A stretch of DNA of 64,000 bases, from assembly GCF_020733705.1 (NCBI RefSeq), contig NZ_JAJFZM010000001.1, positions 1,364,001 to 1,428,000 of the forward strand, written 5' to 3'. A program made the position numbers and the translations under genes. Below the pieces are notes generated by a model that was given only the letters and a program-made list of their open reading frames with translations, did not search any database and was not told where the DNA came from. This DNA is from Nocardia australiensis. Its GTDB lineage: Bacteria; Actinomycetota; Actinomycetes; Mycobacteriales; Mycobacteriaceae. Positions within the stretch are counted from its first letter, which is position 1. Each line of letters opens with the position of its first letter. This document shows, in pieces, positions 26,352 through 35,509 of this stretch.

Positions 26352-26521
26352 GTCTGAATATGGTGCACTCACCTGTCAATGAGGCCGCTGCCGCGCACTG
26401 GCGATACTCGCGGTATGCGGCCCATTCGGCCGGTTCAGGCAGCTGCGCGCCGCGCCGGATTCGAACACGGTGGGGCAACTTTGCAACCCGTTCTATCGCC
26501 CCGTAGGGAGACAAGCAGGCC

Positions 26522-27640
26522 ATGCGTACCGAAATCTGCGACCGGCTGGGGATCGAGTTCCCCATCTTCGCGTTCACCCATTGCCGCGACGTGGCGGCCG
26601 CGGTCAGCAATGCCGGCGGAATCGGCGTACTCGGTGCGGTCGGCTTCACCCCTGAGCAGCTAGAGGTCGAACTGGCGTGGCTCGACGAGCACGTGCACGG
26701 CGTCTACGGCGTCGACCTTGTCATCCCCTCCCAGTACGAGGGCAAGGGCATCGACGGCCTCAGCCCTGAGGAGCTGGAAGCCAAACTGGCGGAAATGGTT
26801 CCGCAGGGCCACCGTGATTTCGCGGAGCGGATTCTCACCGATCACCATGTTCCGGAACTGCCCGACAGTGAGCACCACAATCAGTTGCTCGGCTGGACCG
26901 CGACCACGGTCGCGCCCCAGATCGAGGTGATCCTGCGCCACCCCAAGGCCAAGCTGGTGGCCAATGCGCTCGGCACGCCGCCGCCGGATGTGATCGAGCA
27001 GATCCAGAGTTCCGGCAGGCTCATCGGCGCGCTGTGCGGCTCGGTGAAACACGCGCTCAATCACAAGCGTGCGGGCCTGGATTTCGTTGTCTGCCAGGGC
27101 ACCGAGGGCGGCGGCCACTGCGGCGAAATCTCCTCGATGGTGCTGTGGCCACAGGTGGTCGACGCGATCGGCGATATGCCGATGCTGGCCGCGGGCGGTA
27201 TCGGCAACGGCCGTCAGGTCGCCGCGGCGATGGCCATGGGCGCGGCAGGCGCGTGGACCGGCTCGCTGTGGCTGACCGTCGAGGAAGCGAATGTGCCACC
27301 CGCGCAGATGCAGACCTACATCGATGCCTCCAGCCACGACACCGTGCGCTCCAGGTCGTGGACCGGCAAGCCGTGCCGAATGCTGAAGAACGACTGGACC
27401 GAAGCGTGGGAATCGGCCGAGACTCCCGACCCGCTGCCCATGCCACTTCAGATGATGGTGGCACTCGACGGCGTCAAGCGCGGCCATCGCTACCCCGAGG
27501 CCGCCAAGGACGTGAACTTCAATCCGGTCGGCCAGGTGGTCGGCATGATGAACAAGGTGGAACGCTCCGCCGACGTGGTCGCGCGACTTATTGAGGAGTA
27601 CGTGGAGTCCTGCGACCGCCTCAACAAGCTCAATAGCTGA
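26522..27640 (+). CDS. Nitronate monooxygenase / 2-nitropropane dioxygenase-like flavoprotein
   Basis: A 372-residue FMN TIM-barrel protein: N-terminal EICDRLGIEFPIFAFTHCRDVAAAVSNAGGIGVLGA, the FMN/active-site segment VVCQGTEGGGHCGEIS, and the phosphate-binding region LAAGGIGNGRQVAAAMAMGAAGAWTGS. It oxidises alkyl nitronates or a related carbanion with O2. Relatives in mycobacteria (Rv1533- and Rv1894c-like, from memory) belong to lipid-linked regulons. It overlaps the convergent DUF5996 gene by 11 bp at its 3' end. A KstR-like site upstream hints at sterol-linked control. Confidence 0.88.
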   Translation: MRTEICDRLGIEFPIFAFTHCRDVAAAVSNAGGIGVLGAVGFTPEQLEVELAWLDEHVHGVYGVDLVIPSQYEGKGIDGLSPEELEAKLAEMVPQGHRDFAERILTDHHVPELPDSEHHNQLLGWTATTVAPQIEVILRHPKAKLVANALGTPPPDVIEQIQSSGRLIGALCGSVKHALNHKRAGLDFVVCQGTEGGGHCGEISSMVLWPQVVDAIGDMPMLAAGGIGNGRQVAAAMAMGAAGAWTGSLWLTVEEANVPPAQMQTYIDASSHDTVRSRSWTGKPCRMLKNDWTEAWESAETPDPLPMPLQMMVALDGVKRGHRYPEAAKDVNFNPVGQVVGMMNKVERSADVVARLIEEYVESCDRLNKLNS

Positions 27641-28601
27641 GGTAGGCCCAGTTCGGTCCCGAACTCTCCTGCACCGGATCGGTGATGCCGCCCCAGCAGG
27701 CCAGCTGGGCGGGATCCCATCCGGCCAGTTCGGATCCATTCTCGTAGACGGACTGGAGGAATTCGAGGGCGGCACCGAGCGGGTCCGGGGCCGAGCGGGC
27801 CTGGTCGTAGGGGTAGTACGCGGCGTGGCCCGACCCGGACGTGACCCAGTGTGCGCCCAGCGGAAGCGGCCGATCGGCCATTCCGTCCGGCTCGGGCGCG
27901 ATGTAGGAGTAGAACGTCGGCTCGGGCACCTTGTCGTCACCGAACCAGAAACCCGCGCTGATGACCTCCCGCGAGTACGCCTCGCGGGTCACCGAGTCTA
28001 CCGTCGCGGGTAGGGCGATCTTCCGCTCGGAGAAACGTTGCACCGCGAGATCGAAAGTGTGCCAGAACAATTGCACCGGGCTGATCTTGCCGGAATAGGT
28101 GGCGCTGAACTCCTCCAGCACCCGCCCGACCTGGCTCAGCACGCGAAATGCCCGCTGCGCGTTGGCGGGGTCGTAGTCGGCATGCTCGGTGTCGTCGGCG
28201 AACCGGCGTCCCGCGTCCGGCAGATCGAATGGATGTGGGTGCGGCAGTACAACTTCGATGCCGAGCTCACCCAGCCCCGCCATGACGTCGCGGTAGAACG
28301 TCGCGACGGACTGCTCCCGCAGCTCGATCGTGACTTCGGTGCCATGATCGGTCGCGATTCGCAGCACATGATCGAAGAAATCGAACGCGCAACTGAATAC
28401 CGGTCCGTTGCGGGCAGTGCCGAGGGGCACCGTGGTCCAGCCGCGCGGGGTGAGCCGATAGGTCATATGCCACCAGTGGTTGCGGCGAATGCCCTTGGCG
28501 AGGGCGACCTTGCCGACAACCTGGGCGAACCGGTGCAGCGTCTCCTTGGTGGGCCGCCAGCATTCCAGCGGCAGAGCGGGAAATGGTTCGACAGCGTCCA
28601 T
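27630..28601 (-). CDS. DUF5996 family protein
   Basis: A 323-residue soluble protein starting FPALPLECWRPTKETLHRFAQVVGKVALAKG, with NHWWHMTYRLTPRGWTT, a His-rich core (VVLPHPHPFDLPDAGRRFADD), FWHTFDLAVQRFS and EVISAGFWFGDD: the pattern of the DUF5996 family. No function is established; the conserved His/Trp/Asp residues suggest an enzyme. Its last codons overlap the convergent flavoprotein gene. GntR lies 98 bp upstream on the same strand and may control it. Confidence 0.8.
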   Translation of the reverse strand: MDAVEPFPALPLECWRPTKETLHRFAQVVGKVALAKGIRRNHWWHMTYRLTPRGWTTVPLGTARNGPVFSCAFDFFDHVLRIATDHGTEVTIELREQSVATFYRDVMAGLGELGIEVVLPHPHPFDLPDAGRRFADDTEHADYDPANAQRAFRVLSQVGRVLEEFSATYSGKISPVQLFWHTFDLAVQRFSERKIALPATVDSVTREAYSREVISAGFWFGDDKVPEPTFYSYIAPEPDGMADRPLPLGAHWVTSGSGHAAYYPYDQARSAPDPLGAALEFLQSVYENGSELAGWDPAQLACWGGITDPVQESSGPNWAYLSY

Positions 28602-28699
28602 ACCGAAACGGTACGAGCTTGCGGCACAGTTTGGCTACGAATGAGCAATTCCGGCCCAGACAGCGGGGATCGGACTGGTGGAGACAGCGCGGCGGATCG

Positions 28700-29473
28700 T
28701 CAGGCGGTCGCCGAGTGCCCCTCTTCCGCCGCACCGGCGACGTCGAGCAACTCCGTGAACCGATTGATCACCTTCTCGTGATACATCCCGAAAAGATCCT
28801 CGAACAGCGCCAGCTGCGCATCCGACGGTCCAGACCCCGAGTCCCACACCGCCACCAGCGCCCGCCAGATCAGCACATGCAGATCCGCGGCACCCGCGAA
28901 GTACGCCTCGATCGCTTCGGGCACCTCGAGCACCATCTCGCCGATGGAGTTCAGGATCGCCCGTTGCATGCTAAACCCGAGCGAGGTCAGCAACTTGCGC
29001 ACCAGCGCGACCTCGATGGCCAGAATCTGACGAAATTCCGGAACCTCCAGCCGGGCAAGCGATTCCAGCTCGTCTATGGTGGCCTTCAACTCGGCCGGAT
29101 CGATGTCGCGCCCGCTGCCGGTGTAGGCAAGCAGCGCCTCCATTACGATCCCGCGTTCGACCTCGACGATGTCGCGGAACATGTCGATCGCGATATCGGG
29201 CATCGCGGCGGAAAACCGGAACAGGTGGCGGTATACATCGATGCCGCCCGCCTCGCGGACATCACGGATCGTGAACCCCTTGCCGCGCCGCGCCTCGACA
29301 AAGCCGTAGGACTCCAGCCGGCCGAGGGTCAACTGGGCAGTCGCGCGATTCATCTCGAATTCGTCGGCGACCTGCCGGACCGACGGCATCAGCTCCCCCG
29401 GCTGGTATTCCCCTGCGGCAACCCTGCGCGCCAGCTCGTCGGCAACGTCGGCGACTACCGTTTGGGATCCCAT
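28700..29473 (-). CDS. GntR-family transcriptional regulator
   Basis: A 257-residue regulator: N-terminal winged helix-turn-helix (ADELARRVAAGEYQPGELMPSVRQVADEFEMNRATAQLTLGRLESYGFVEARRGKGFTI) and an all-helical C-terminal ligand domain of FadR/FCD-like type (RDIVEVERGIVMEALLAY...). ATG 29473 has GGGTGG upstream; the longer frame to 29596 adds unrelated residues. It reads toward the DUF5996 gene and away from a gene-poor stretch. Target and ligand unknown. Confidence 0.86.
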   Translation of the reverse strand: MGSQTVVADVADELARRVAAGEYQPGELMPSVRQVADEFEMNRATAQLTLGRLESYGFVEARRGKGFTIRDVREAGGIDVYRHLFRFSAAMPDIAIDMFRDIVEVERGIVMEALLAYTGSGRDIDPAELKATIDELESLARLEVPEFRQILAIEVALVRKLLTSLGFSMQRAILNSIGEMVLEVPEAIEAYFAGAADLHVLIWRALVAVWDSGSGPSDAQLALFEDLFGMYHEKVINRFTELLDVAGAAEEGHSATA

Positions 29474-30249
29474 CGATGCCACCCATTCAACTCGATATCC
29501 AACACGTCCCAGACAGTCTAGGCGCTGCTGTGTCAGACTGCACGGTGTAAGACCGATCGACGCCGAGGCACTATCGGCCATCGCGACACCATGCATCGAA
29601 CCGTTCTGGCACGAGAACTATCCGATCTCCACACCGTGGTTACGCAAACAGGTTCTGCGCGTGCGGAATCCGCGACTGTCGAACATGCTGCGGCAGATGA
29701 CGATGCCCGATCGTCGCACGCCGTTCGCGCGGTCGATGCTCACCTCGAGCGTGGCGCTCGGCCAGCTCGAAACCGAAGGGCCGATTCGCTATGAGGTCGG
29801 CCGCGGGCAATCGGTGCCGCACGAACAGGTCCGGCCGAACGATGACGACGGCGCGCATCCAGTCGACCCGACCGCCGTGCGGAGGGAACGAGAGCCGCGC
29901 GGGCGCGACAGATCTCCGTCGGCTGACCCGGCCGCCGCCGGAATCGACGACACCGCAGGGTCGACGCCCGACACACGCGTGTCCCAGACGCGCGTGTAGC
30001 GGTCGGCGATGGACCTCATGTCGGCAACTCCGACGTCTCCGCAGAGCCACGCGCAACGGATTATCGAGGCGGTGGCATCGGCCTGGGCTTTCCGCCGGTA
30101 TACCTGGAAGCGTTCACGCCGAAACAACAGCATCGTTCTCGCGACGGGTCTCCCGGCAAGTGACCGCAGCTCGTAGCGTCGGGCCGACCACCGCGCGAGC
30201 GCGCGGGGTGACGCAATAGGATCTCGGGTGGTTCATCCGGGAGGGATTG
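29474..30249. other. Gene-poor stretch with possible decayed coding sequence
   Basis: The plus frame from about 29550 to 29790 reads like protein (IEPFWHENYPISTPWLRKQV, then RNPRLSNMLRQMTMPDRRTP) but has no start in context, and it becomes low-complexity after 29800, ending at 29999. A minus frame (30133 to about 29800) also has a short protein-like stretch. No family recognised. This looks like an eroded gene rather than an active one. Confidence 0.4.
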
Positions 30250-31035
30250 ATGTTGACAGGGGAATCGGTACGCGACGCGGCCCCGCAGTGGTTCGTCGAA
30301 TTGTTCGCCCACCGACGCTGGATCCGTCGCACGGATCCGTTTCCGCACGTGTACGCCAGGGACGTGTTCGTGCCCGAGTTCTATCGGCGGCTCGCCGAGG
30401 AGTTCGGACGGGTACGCACGCAGCGGCCGGAGGCGTTCACGCCCGTCTCCGAGAAGTACAGCGCGACCGGGGTGCGGTTGAGCGCACTGCGGGATGGTCC
30501 GCTGGCATTGTTCCTGTCCAGGGAGTGGCACGACCTGATCGCGGGGGTCGCCGGAGTTACCGCGACCGGAGACGTGGAGGGGTCACTGCACCACCATGCC
30601 GCGGACAGTCCACAGGGCTGGCCGCACAACGATCTGGCCCCGGCCTGGTTCGGCGGAACCACCCCTGGTCCCGCCGAGGTTCGTACGGCCGATCCCGCGG
30701 TAGACCTGAAGACCGGCACGCGGGCTGGTTCGGTTACCGCAAGGGAGACCGTGCGCGCGGTAGCGGTGCTGTTCTATCTCGGCAATCCCGACTGGAAGCC
30801 GGGCGACGGCGGCGAGACCGCGCTATATGAAAACACCGCGGGCAATAATCCGGCGCCGTCGCTGACCATTCCGCCGCTGGACAATTCGATGGTGCTCTTC
30901 GAATGCACGCCGAGGTCGTGGCATACCTACGTCGGCAACAACGCCGCCGCGCGCAATTGCGTGGTGATGTGGCTGCACCGTCCGAAAGACGAAGTGGTGC
31001 AACGCTGGGGAGGAGACAAAATTGAGCAGTGGTGA
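30250..31035 (+). CDS. 2-oxoglutarate/Fe(II)-dependent oxygenase
   Basis: A 261-residue double-stranded beta-helix oxygenase. The iron facial triad is visible as H-x-D in GWPHNDLAPAWF and the distal His in CTPRSWHTYVGN, followed by the 2OG-binding Arg candidate in ARNCVVMWLHRP. DPFPHVYARDVFVPEFYRRLAEEF matches prolyl-hydroxylase-like N-termini. It hydroxylates an unknown small molecule or residue using 2-oxoglutarate. GGGAGGG precedes ATG 30250. It overlaps the following SDR gene by 14 bp, so the two probably form a biosynthetic pair. Confidence 0.82.
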   Translation: MLTGESVRDAAPQWFVELFAHRRWIRRTDPFPHVYARDVFVPEFYRRLAEEFGRVRTQRPEAFTPVSEKYSATGVRLSALRDGPLALFLSREWHDLIAGVAGVTATGDVEGSLHHHAADSPQGWPHNDLAPAWFGGTTPGPAEVRTADPAVDLKTGTRAGSVTARETVRAVAVLFYLGNPDWKPGDGGETALYENTAGNNPAPSLTIPPLDNSMVLFECTPRSWHTYVGNNAAARNCVVMWLHRPKDEVVQRWGGDKIEQW

Positions 31036-31795
31036 AAGCTCACGGCGGGTCTGCCTGCTCACCGGCGCGGGCGGCAGGCTGGGCGACGCCTTCTGCCGCG
31101 GTGCGTACACCGACTACGACATTGTCGCGGTGTGCCGCAATCGCGTTCCGGCCGCACCGTCGCAGCACGAATGGTTCGTCGATCCGTTCGAACCGGAAAA
31201 GCCAGTGCCGGAAAATGATTCGAGAATCTTCATGATCCGCGCCGACCTCAGCGAGAAGGGGGAGATAGAGCGGGTCGTCGACCTCGCGCTCGCCCGGTTC
31301 GGCCGGGTGGACCTGCTGGTCAACAATGCGGCGAGCATGAGCCTACATCCGCGCGGTATTGTCGACGGCGACGCCGCGCTCGATGAGTTCGACGCACTGT
31401 TCTCGGTCAATGTCGGTGTGCCACTGCGCTTATCGACTCGTCTGGCCCAACGGGCCTGGGTACACGCCGGGGACGAGAATCGCGCACATAACCGGAATAT
31501 CGTGAACGTCTCGAGCCTTTCCGGTTCGGAGGTGTACCCCGGCGGGCAGGCCCTCTACGCGGCATCCAAGGCCGCGCTCAATCACCTGACCCGCCATCTC
31601 GCCACTGAATTCGCCGAGTTCGGTGTCCGCGCGAATGCCATTGCTCCCGATGCCTTTCCCGCGTCCGTCGCCACCGAGCAGGTGGTGCGCTCGATCGTCG
31701 AACTCGACATCGGTACGGTGACCGGCGGGGTGTTCAGCGTCGGCGCACAACCCCCGAACTCGGCCGGAGGCAGACATACCCAACGACCCAGCTGA
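31022..31795 (+). CDS. Short-chain dehydrogenase/reductase paired with the oxygenase
   Basis: A 257-residue SDR: cofactor loop LLTGAGGRLGDAF (a TGxGGxxG variant), DLLVNNAAS, catalytic Ser in VNVSSLSGS and the YAASK catalytic pair. A charged insertion (DPFEPEKPVPENDSR, about 55-70) sits before the NAD-specificity strand. The TTG start is well supported by GGAGG 8 nt upstream, inside the end of the oxygenase gene. It probably oxidises or reduces the oxygenase product. Substrate unknown. Confidence 0.84.
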   Translation: MSSGESSRRVCLLTGAGGRLGDAFCRGAYTDYDIVAVCRNRVPAAPSQHEWFVDPFEPEKPVPENDSRIFMIRADLSEKGEIERVVDLALARFGRVDLLVNNAASMSLHPRGIVDGDAALDEFDALFSVNVGVPLRLSTRLAQRAWVHAGDENRAHNRNIVNVSSLSGSEVYPGGQALYAASKAALNHLTRHLATEFAEFGVRANAIAPDAFPASVATEQVVRSIVELDIGTVTGGVFSVGAQPPNSAGGRHTQRPS

Positions 31796-31806
31796 ATTCG
31801 AGCGAG

Positions 31807-32670
31807 CTATTCGGTCGAAGCCGTTGCGGTACCGGTGATTTCCTCCGACATCTTCCACAGCCGCCGCGCCAGCTCCGGGTCCGATGCCAGTTTGTTGCGC
31901 AGCGCTTCCAGCTTGAAACGATGGAAGTACATGCCGTTGATCGAGGACGCGTCCGGCGTTGTCGCCAAGCGCGCCAACGGATCCGCACCCTGTTCGGGCC
32001 GGATGAAGAACGGACGCGACAGTGGGGAACGGATCAACCGGCCGAGACCGAGCGGGGCATTGTCGTAGACGTGGGTGGCTACCGCGCCGGGATGGAACGC
32101 ACCGGTGACCAGGCCGGTGTCCTCGGTGCGGCGGGCGAGCTCACGAGTGAACAGAATGTTCGCGAGCTTCGAGGCGGCGTAGGCGCCCATCTGGGTATAC
32201 GAACCGGTCGAGGCGTTCACGGTATCGAGGTTCAACCGTGCCATCCGGTAGGTCATACTCGAAGTGTTGATCACCCGCGCCTTCGATTGCACCAGCCGAT
32301 CCAGCAGCAGCGAGGTGAGCAGGAATCCGGACAGGTGATTGACCTGGAAGGTGAGCTCATTGCCATCGTCGGTGACGATGCGCTTGGCCCAAGCGCCGCC
32401 CGCGTTATTGGCCAGCACGTCGATGCGCGGGTAACGATCGAGTAGTTGGCCGGCGAGCTTGCGCACCTCCTCGAAGCTCGCGAAGTCCGCGATGAACGGC
32501 TCCGCGCCGATCTTCGAGGCCACTTCTGCCGTTCGCTGTGGCGAGCGGCCGACGACCGCGACTGTGGCGCCGCGCGCCGCGAGCTTCGCCGCCGCCTCCG
32601 CGCCGAGACCGGAACTCGCCCCGGTCACGACGATGGTCTTACCCGCTAGATCATTGTCTTGCACTGCCAT
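31807..32670 (-). CDS. Short-chain dehydrogenase/reductase, retinol-dehydrogenase-like
   Basis: A 287-residue SDR with GKTIVVTGASSGLGAEAA, DVLANNAGGAWAKR, Ser in INTSSMTYRMA and the YAASK catalytic pair (MGAYAASKLANILF), like the retinol-dehydrogenase/WW-oxidoreductase group common in mycobacteria. ATG 32670 has GGAAGG upstream, partly inside a perfect hairpin. It converges on the plus-strand SDR gene with an 11-bp gap; the two SDRs are not recent duplicates. Substrate unknown. Confidence 0.87.
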   Translation of the reverse strand: MAVQDNDLAGKTIVVTGASSGLGAEAAAKLAARGATVAVVGRSPQRTAEVASKIGAEPFIADFASFEEVRKLAGQLLDRYPRIDVLANNAGGAWAKRIVTDDGNELTFQVNHLSGFLLTSLLLDRLVQSKARVINTSSMTYRMARLNLDTVNASTGSYTQMGAYAASKLANILFTRELARRTEDTGLVTGAFHPGAVATHVYDNAPLGLGRLIRSPLSRPFFIRPEQGADPLARLATTPDASSINGMYFHRFKLEALRNKLASDPELARRLWKMSEEITGTATASTE

Positions 32671-32679
32671 AACAACCTT

Positions 32680-32703
32680 CCGAGCGTCGGGGACGACGCT
32701 CGG
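32680..32703 (-). promoter_or_regulatory. Hairpin abutting the Shine-Dalgarno of the minus-strand SDR gene
   Basis: CCGAGCGTC / GACGCTCGG forms a perfect 9-bp stem with a 6-nt loop. In the mRNA the last two stem bases are the first GG of the GGAAGG ribosome binding site. It may be an RNA translation control element or a DNA operator. Confidence 0.45.
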
Positions 32704-33131
32704 GCGGGGCCGCCCGGCCGTCGCCTAGTCGCCATGATGGTGATCGGATCGCGCGCTTTCGGCAAGCCCCGAAGTGTGCGAGTCCCATTCTCGAACCATC
32801 ACATAGATGTGAGGGTCAAGCGCAGGTGCATGAGATCGAGCACACCGCGACGAAGGGAGCCTATGCGAACCCGCGGGCTGCTGGAATCCAGGCTGCCCAC
32901 ACAACCGCGACGCCATCGCCGAATACCTCGAGGCGGTGCGGGAGTACTCCGCGCACTGACCCGCGCCGGATCGGCCGCAGCGGCAACGGGCTGCCGGTGT
33001 GTATCGTCCCCGCAGACGCAAACACTGACCTTGTACCAGCACTCAGCCCTGCCATGAACCACCGGCCCGCAACGGTACGTTATCCACACCCGACGACCGG
33101 CAAAGACGCGGAAAGGCGGAAGAACTCTCAC
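32704..33131. other. Intergenic stretch before the flippase-like gene
   Basis: An upstream in-frame extension of the next gene (from 32826) is low-complexity and rejected. A short plus frame reads DAIAEYLEAVREYSAH before a stop near 32960, which could be the tail of a lost gene. Nothing else is recognised. Confidence 0.35.
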
Positions 33132-35504
33132 ATGCGAGTTGACAGGCGGGAAATCCCGGTAACGGGCAGCCTGCTGCAACCGCTCATCCGGCGGACAAGT
33201 GACATCATCCGTGTCGTCCTCGCGGCGCTGTGGGTCAGCATTGTCGTCGCGGCCTCGGTCATCACCCGGCCGGAGTGGTTGCAGCTGGAACGTTCGGTGT
33301 CCAACATCGTCGGGTTCCTCAATCCGGACCAGTCGAATCTGGTGTACCTGATCTACGGCATGGCCATTCTGGCGTTGCCGTTCGCGATCCTCATCGAGTT
33401 GATCATCGGCAGGCAATGGAAGCTGCTGGCCGGGTACGCGGCGGCGGGGCTGGTCGCCGGACTGCTGTTATCGATCACCGGGACCGGGCTGTCCGCGCCG
33501 AAATGGCATCTGCAGGTGCCCGACCGGCTCGACACTTTCCTGTCCCAGTTCCTCGACGATCCGCGCTGGATCGCCATGCTGGCCGCGGTGCTGACGGTGT
33601 CGAGCCCATGGCTGCCGACCCGGCCGCGACGCTGGCTGTGGTTGCTGCTGCTGGCGTTCGCGCCGATTCATCTGGTGGTCAGCGCGGTGGTGCCTGCCAG
33701 GGCGATGTTCGGGCTCGCGGTCGGATGGCTGGTCGGCGCGGTAATCGTGCTGGTAGTCGGCACCCCGGCGCTGGAGGTGCCGCTCGATGCCGCGGTTCGG
33801 GTGCTGGCCAGGCGCGGGTACACGGTTACCGCGTTCACCGTGATGCATCCGGCCGGGCGCGGTCCACTGATCCTCGCCGCCGCCGTCGGGGGGCCCGAAC
33901 GCGAACTGATCGTCGAGATGTACGGCAAGAACCAGCGCAGCTTCGGCGCACTGCGCCAACTGTGGCGGTGGATCACCTTCCGCGCCAGTGAAACCGCGGC
34001 CATGCACGGATCCATGCATCGCGCCGTCGAGCACCGGGCGCTGATGTCGCTGGCCGCGGGGGATCTGGGATTGTCGGCCGTCACCCCGCTCGCGGTCACC
34101 GCATTGGATCGCGGCTGGATGCTGTACACGCACACGGTCGCGCGTGGCACACCGATCGCAGCACTGTCCGGCGACGTCCTCACGGGCGTCTGGACCTCTC
34201 TGGAAACCCTGCATCGCGGCCAGATCTCGCATGGCGACCTACAGCCGGGCGAAATCCGCATCGACAACGGCGACACCCTGTTCAGCGGATTCGCGAGTGC
34301 CGAATACGGCGCTTCCGAGGCGCAGCGGCAATCCGATGTCGCACAGCTGCTGGTATCGACCACGAGCGTGTTCGGCAAGGAAGCGGCCGTGCGGGCCGGC
34401 ATCGAAGCCCTTGGCGAACAAGGGATTTTGACTGCGGCCAGCCGACTGACCAAGTCCGCCATGCCATCCGGAATCAAGAAGTGGATCCCGGATTGGAAAG
34501 GCGTGCTTTCGGCAACGCGCGACGAAGTACGCAAGCAGACCGGGCACGACAAAATCCAGTCCGAACAGATCACCCGGTTCAGCCGCAACCAGATCATCCA
34601 GCTCGTATTGCTGATCGGGCTGGTGTACGTCGCCTACCCGTTCATCAGCGCGGTGCCAACGTTCTTCACACAGCTGACGACGGCCAATTGGTGGTGGGCG
34701 CTGCTCGGTCTGCTCGCCTCGACCCTGACGTATGTCGGTGCGGCAGCCGCACTGTGGGCGTGTGCGTCCGGATTGGTCAGCTTCCGCAATCTGGTAATCA
34801 TGCAGTTGGCCAACACCTTTGCCGCGACGACCACCCCGGCCGGGGTCGGAGGTTTGGCCCTGAGTGTGCGATTCCTACAGCAGGGCGGGCTGGGCGCCGT
34901 CCGCGCCACCGCCGCCGTGGCGTTGCAGCAGACGGTCCAGGTGATCACCCACGTCGGCCTGTTGATCCTTTTCAGTATCGTGGCGGGCACCTCGGCGGAC
35001 CTGTCGCATTTCGTACCTGATGCGACGGTGTTGTATCTGCTGGCCGGTGTCGGCGTCGGCATTATCGGCGCGTTCATGTTCGTGCCGAAACTGCGGCACT
35101 GGCTCAATAATTCGATCCGGCCACAATTGCAGGAGGTACTCGGCGAGCTCGCCGATCTGGCCCGCGATCCGAAGCGTTTCTCGATCATCGTCCTCGGCTG
35201 CGCGGCGCTCACGCTGGGCATGGCGCTGGCACTGTGGGCCAGCGTGGAGGCATTCGGCGGCGGCACCACCTTCGTCACCGTCACCATCGTGACGATGATC
35301 GGCGGCACCCTCGCGGCGGCGGCGCCGACTCCCGGTGGCGTCGGCGCCGTCGAGGCCGCATTGATCGGTGGACTCGCGGCCTTCGGGCTGCCCGCGAACA
35401 TCGCCGTGCCATCGGTGCTGCTCTACCGCGTGCTCACCTGCTGGCTGCCGGTGTTCTGCGGGTGGCCGACAATGCGCTGGCTCGCCGCGAAAGATATGAT
35501 CTGA
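33132..35504 (+). CDS. Kinase-like domain fused to an LPG-synthase/AglD-type flippase
   Basis: A 790-residue membrane protein in three parts: six or so N-terminal TM helices (about 20-210), a cytoplasmic kinase-like domain (about 215-480) with the catalytic-loop-like HGDLQPGEIRID, and a C-terminal UPF0104/lysylphosphatidylglycerol-synthase-type TM domain (about 490-790) with AATTTPAGVGGLALSVRF and APTPGGVGAVEAALIGG, the paired P-G-G-x-G signature. The kinase part lacks an evident DFG and may be inactive. Mycobacteria have similar proteins (TIGR00374 type, recalled). Probably lipid or glycolipid transport. The Shine-Dalgarno is weak. Confidence 0.82.
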   Translation: MRVDRREIPVTGSLLQPLIRRTSDIIRVVLAALWVSIVVAASVITRPEWLQLERSVSNIVGFLNPDQSNLVYLIYGMAILALPFAILIELIIGRQWKLLAGYAAAGLVAGLLLSITGTGLSAPKWHLQVPDRLDTFLSQFLDDPRWIAMLAAVLTVSSPWLPTRPRRWLWLLLLAFAPIHLVVSAVVPARAMFGLAVGWLVGAVIVLVVGTPALEVPLDAAVRVLARRGYTVTAFTVMHPAGRGPLILAAAVGGPERELIVEMYGKNQRSFGALRQLWRWITFRASETAAMHGSMHRAVEHRALMSLAAGDLGLSAVTPLAVTALDRGWMLYTHTVARGTPIAALSGDVLTGVWTSLETLHRGQISHGDLQPGEIRIDNGDTLFSGFASAEYGASEAQRQSDVAQLLVSTTSVFGKEAAVRAGIEALGEQGILTAASRLTKSAMPSGIKKWIPDWKGVLSATRDEVRKQTGHDKIQSEQITRFSRNQIIQLVLLIGLVYVAYPFISAVPTFFTQLTTANWWWALLGLLASTLTYVGAAAALWACASGLVSFRNLVIMQLANTFAATTTPAGVGGLALSVRFLQQGGLGAVRATAAVALQQTVQVITHVGLLILFSIVAGTSADLSHFVPDATVLYLLAGVGVGIIGAFMFVPKLRHWLNNSIRPQLQEVLGELADLARDPKRFSIIVLGCAALTLGMALALWASVEAFGGGTTFVTVTIVTMIGGTLAAAAPTPGGVGAVEAALIGGLAAFGLPANIAVPSVLLYRVLTCWLPVFCGWPTMRWLAAKDMI

Positions 35505-35509
35505 CAGCT

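Noticed and set aside
26440..26480. Minus-strand GTTCGAATCC-like T-arm suggesting a tRNA
   Set aside because: The flanking bases do not form a T-stem, and no anticodon arm, D-arm or acceptor stem can be built around it.
32826..33131. N-terminal extension of the flippase-like protein from 32826
   Set aside because: The 102 extra residues are low-complexity and precede a plausible ATG with an immediate membrane-protein start.
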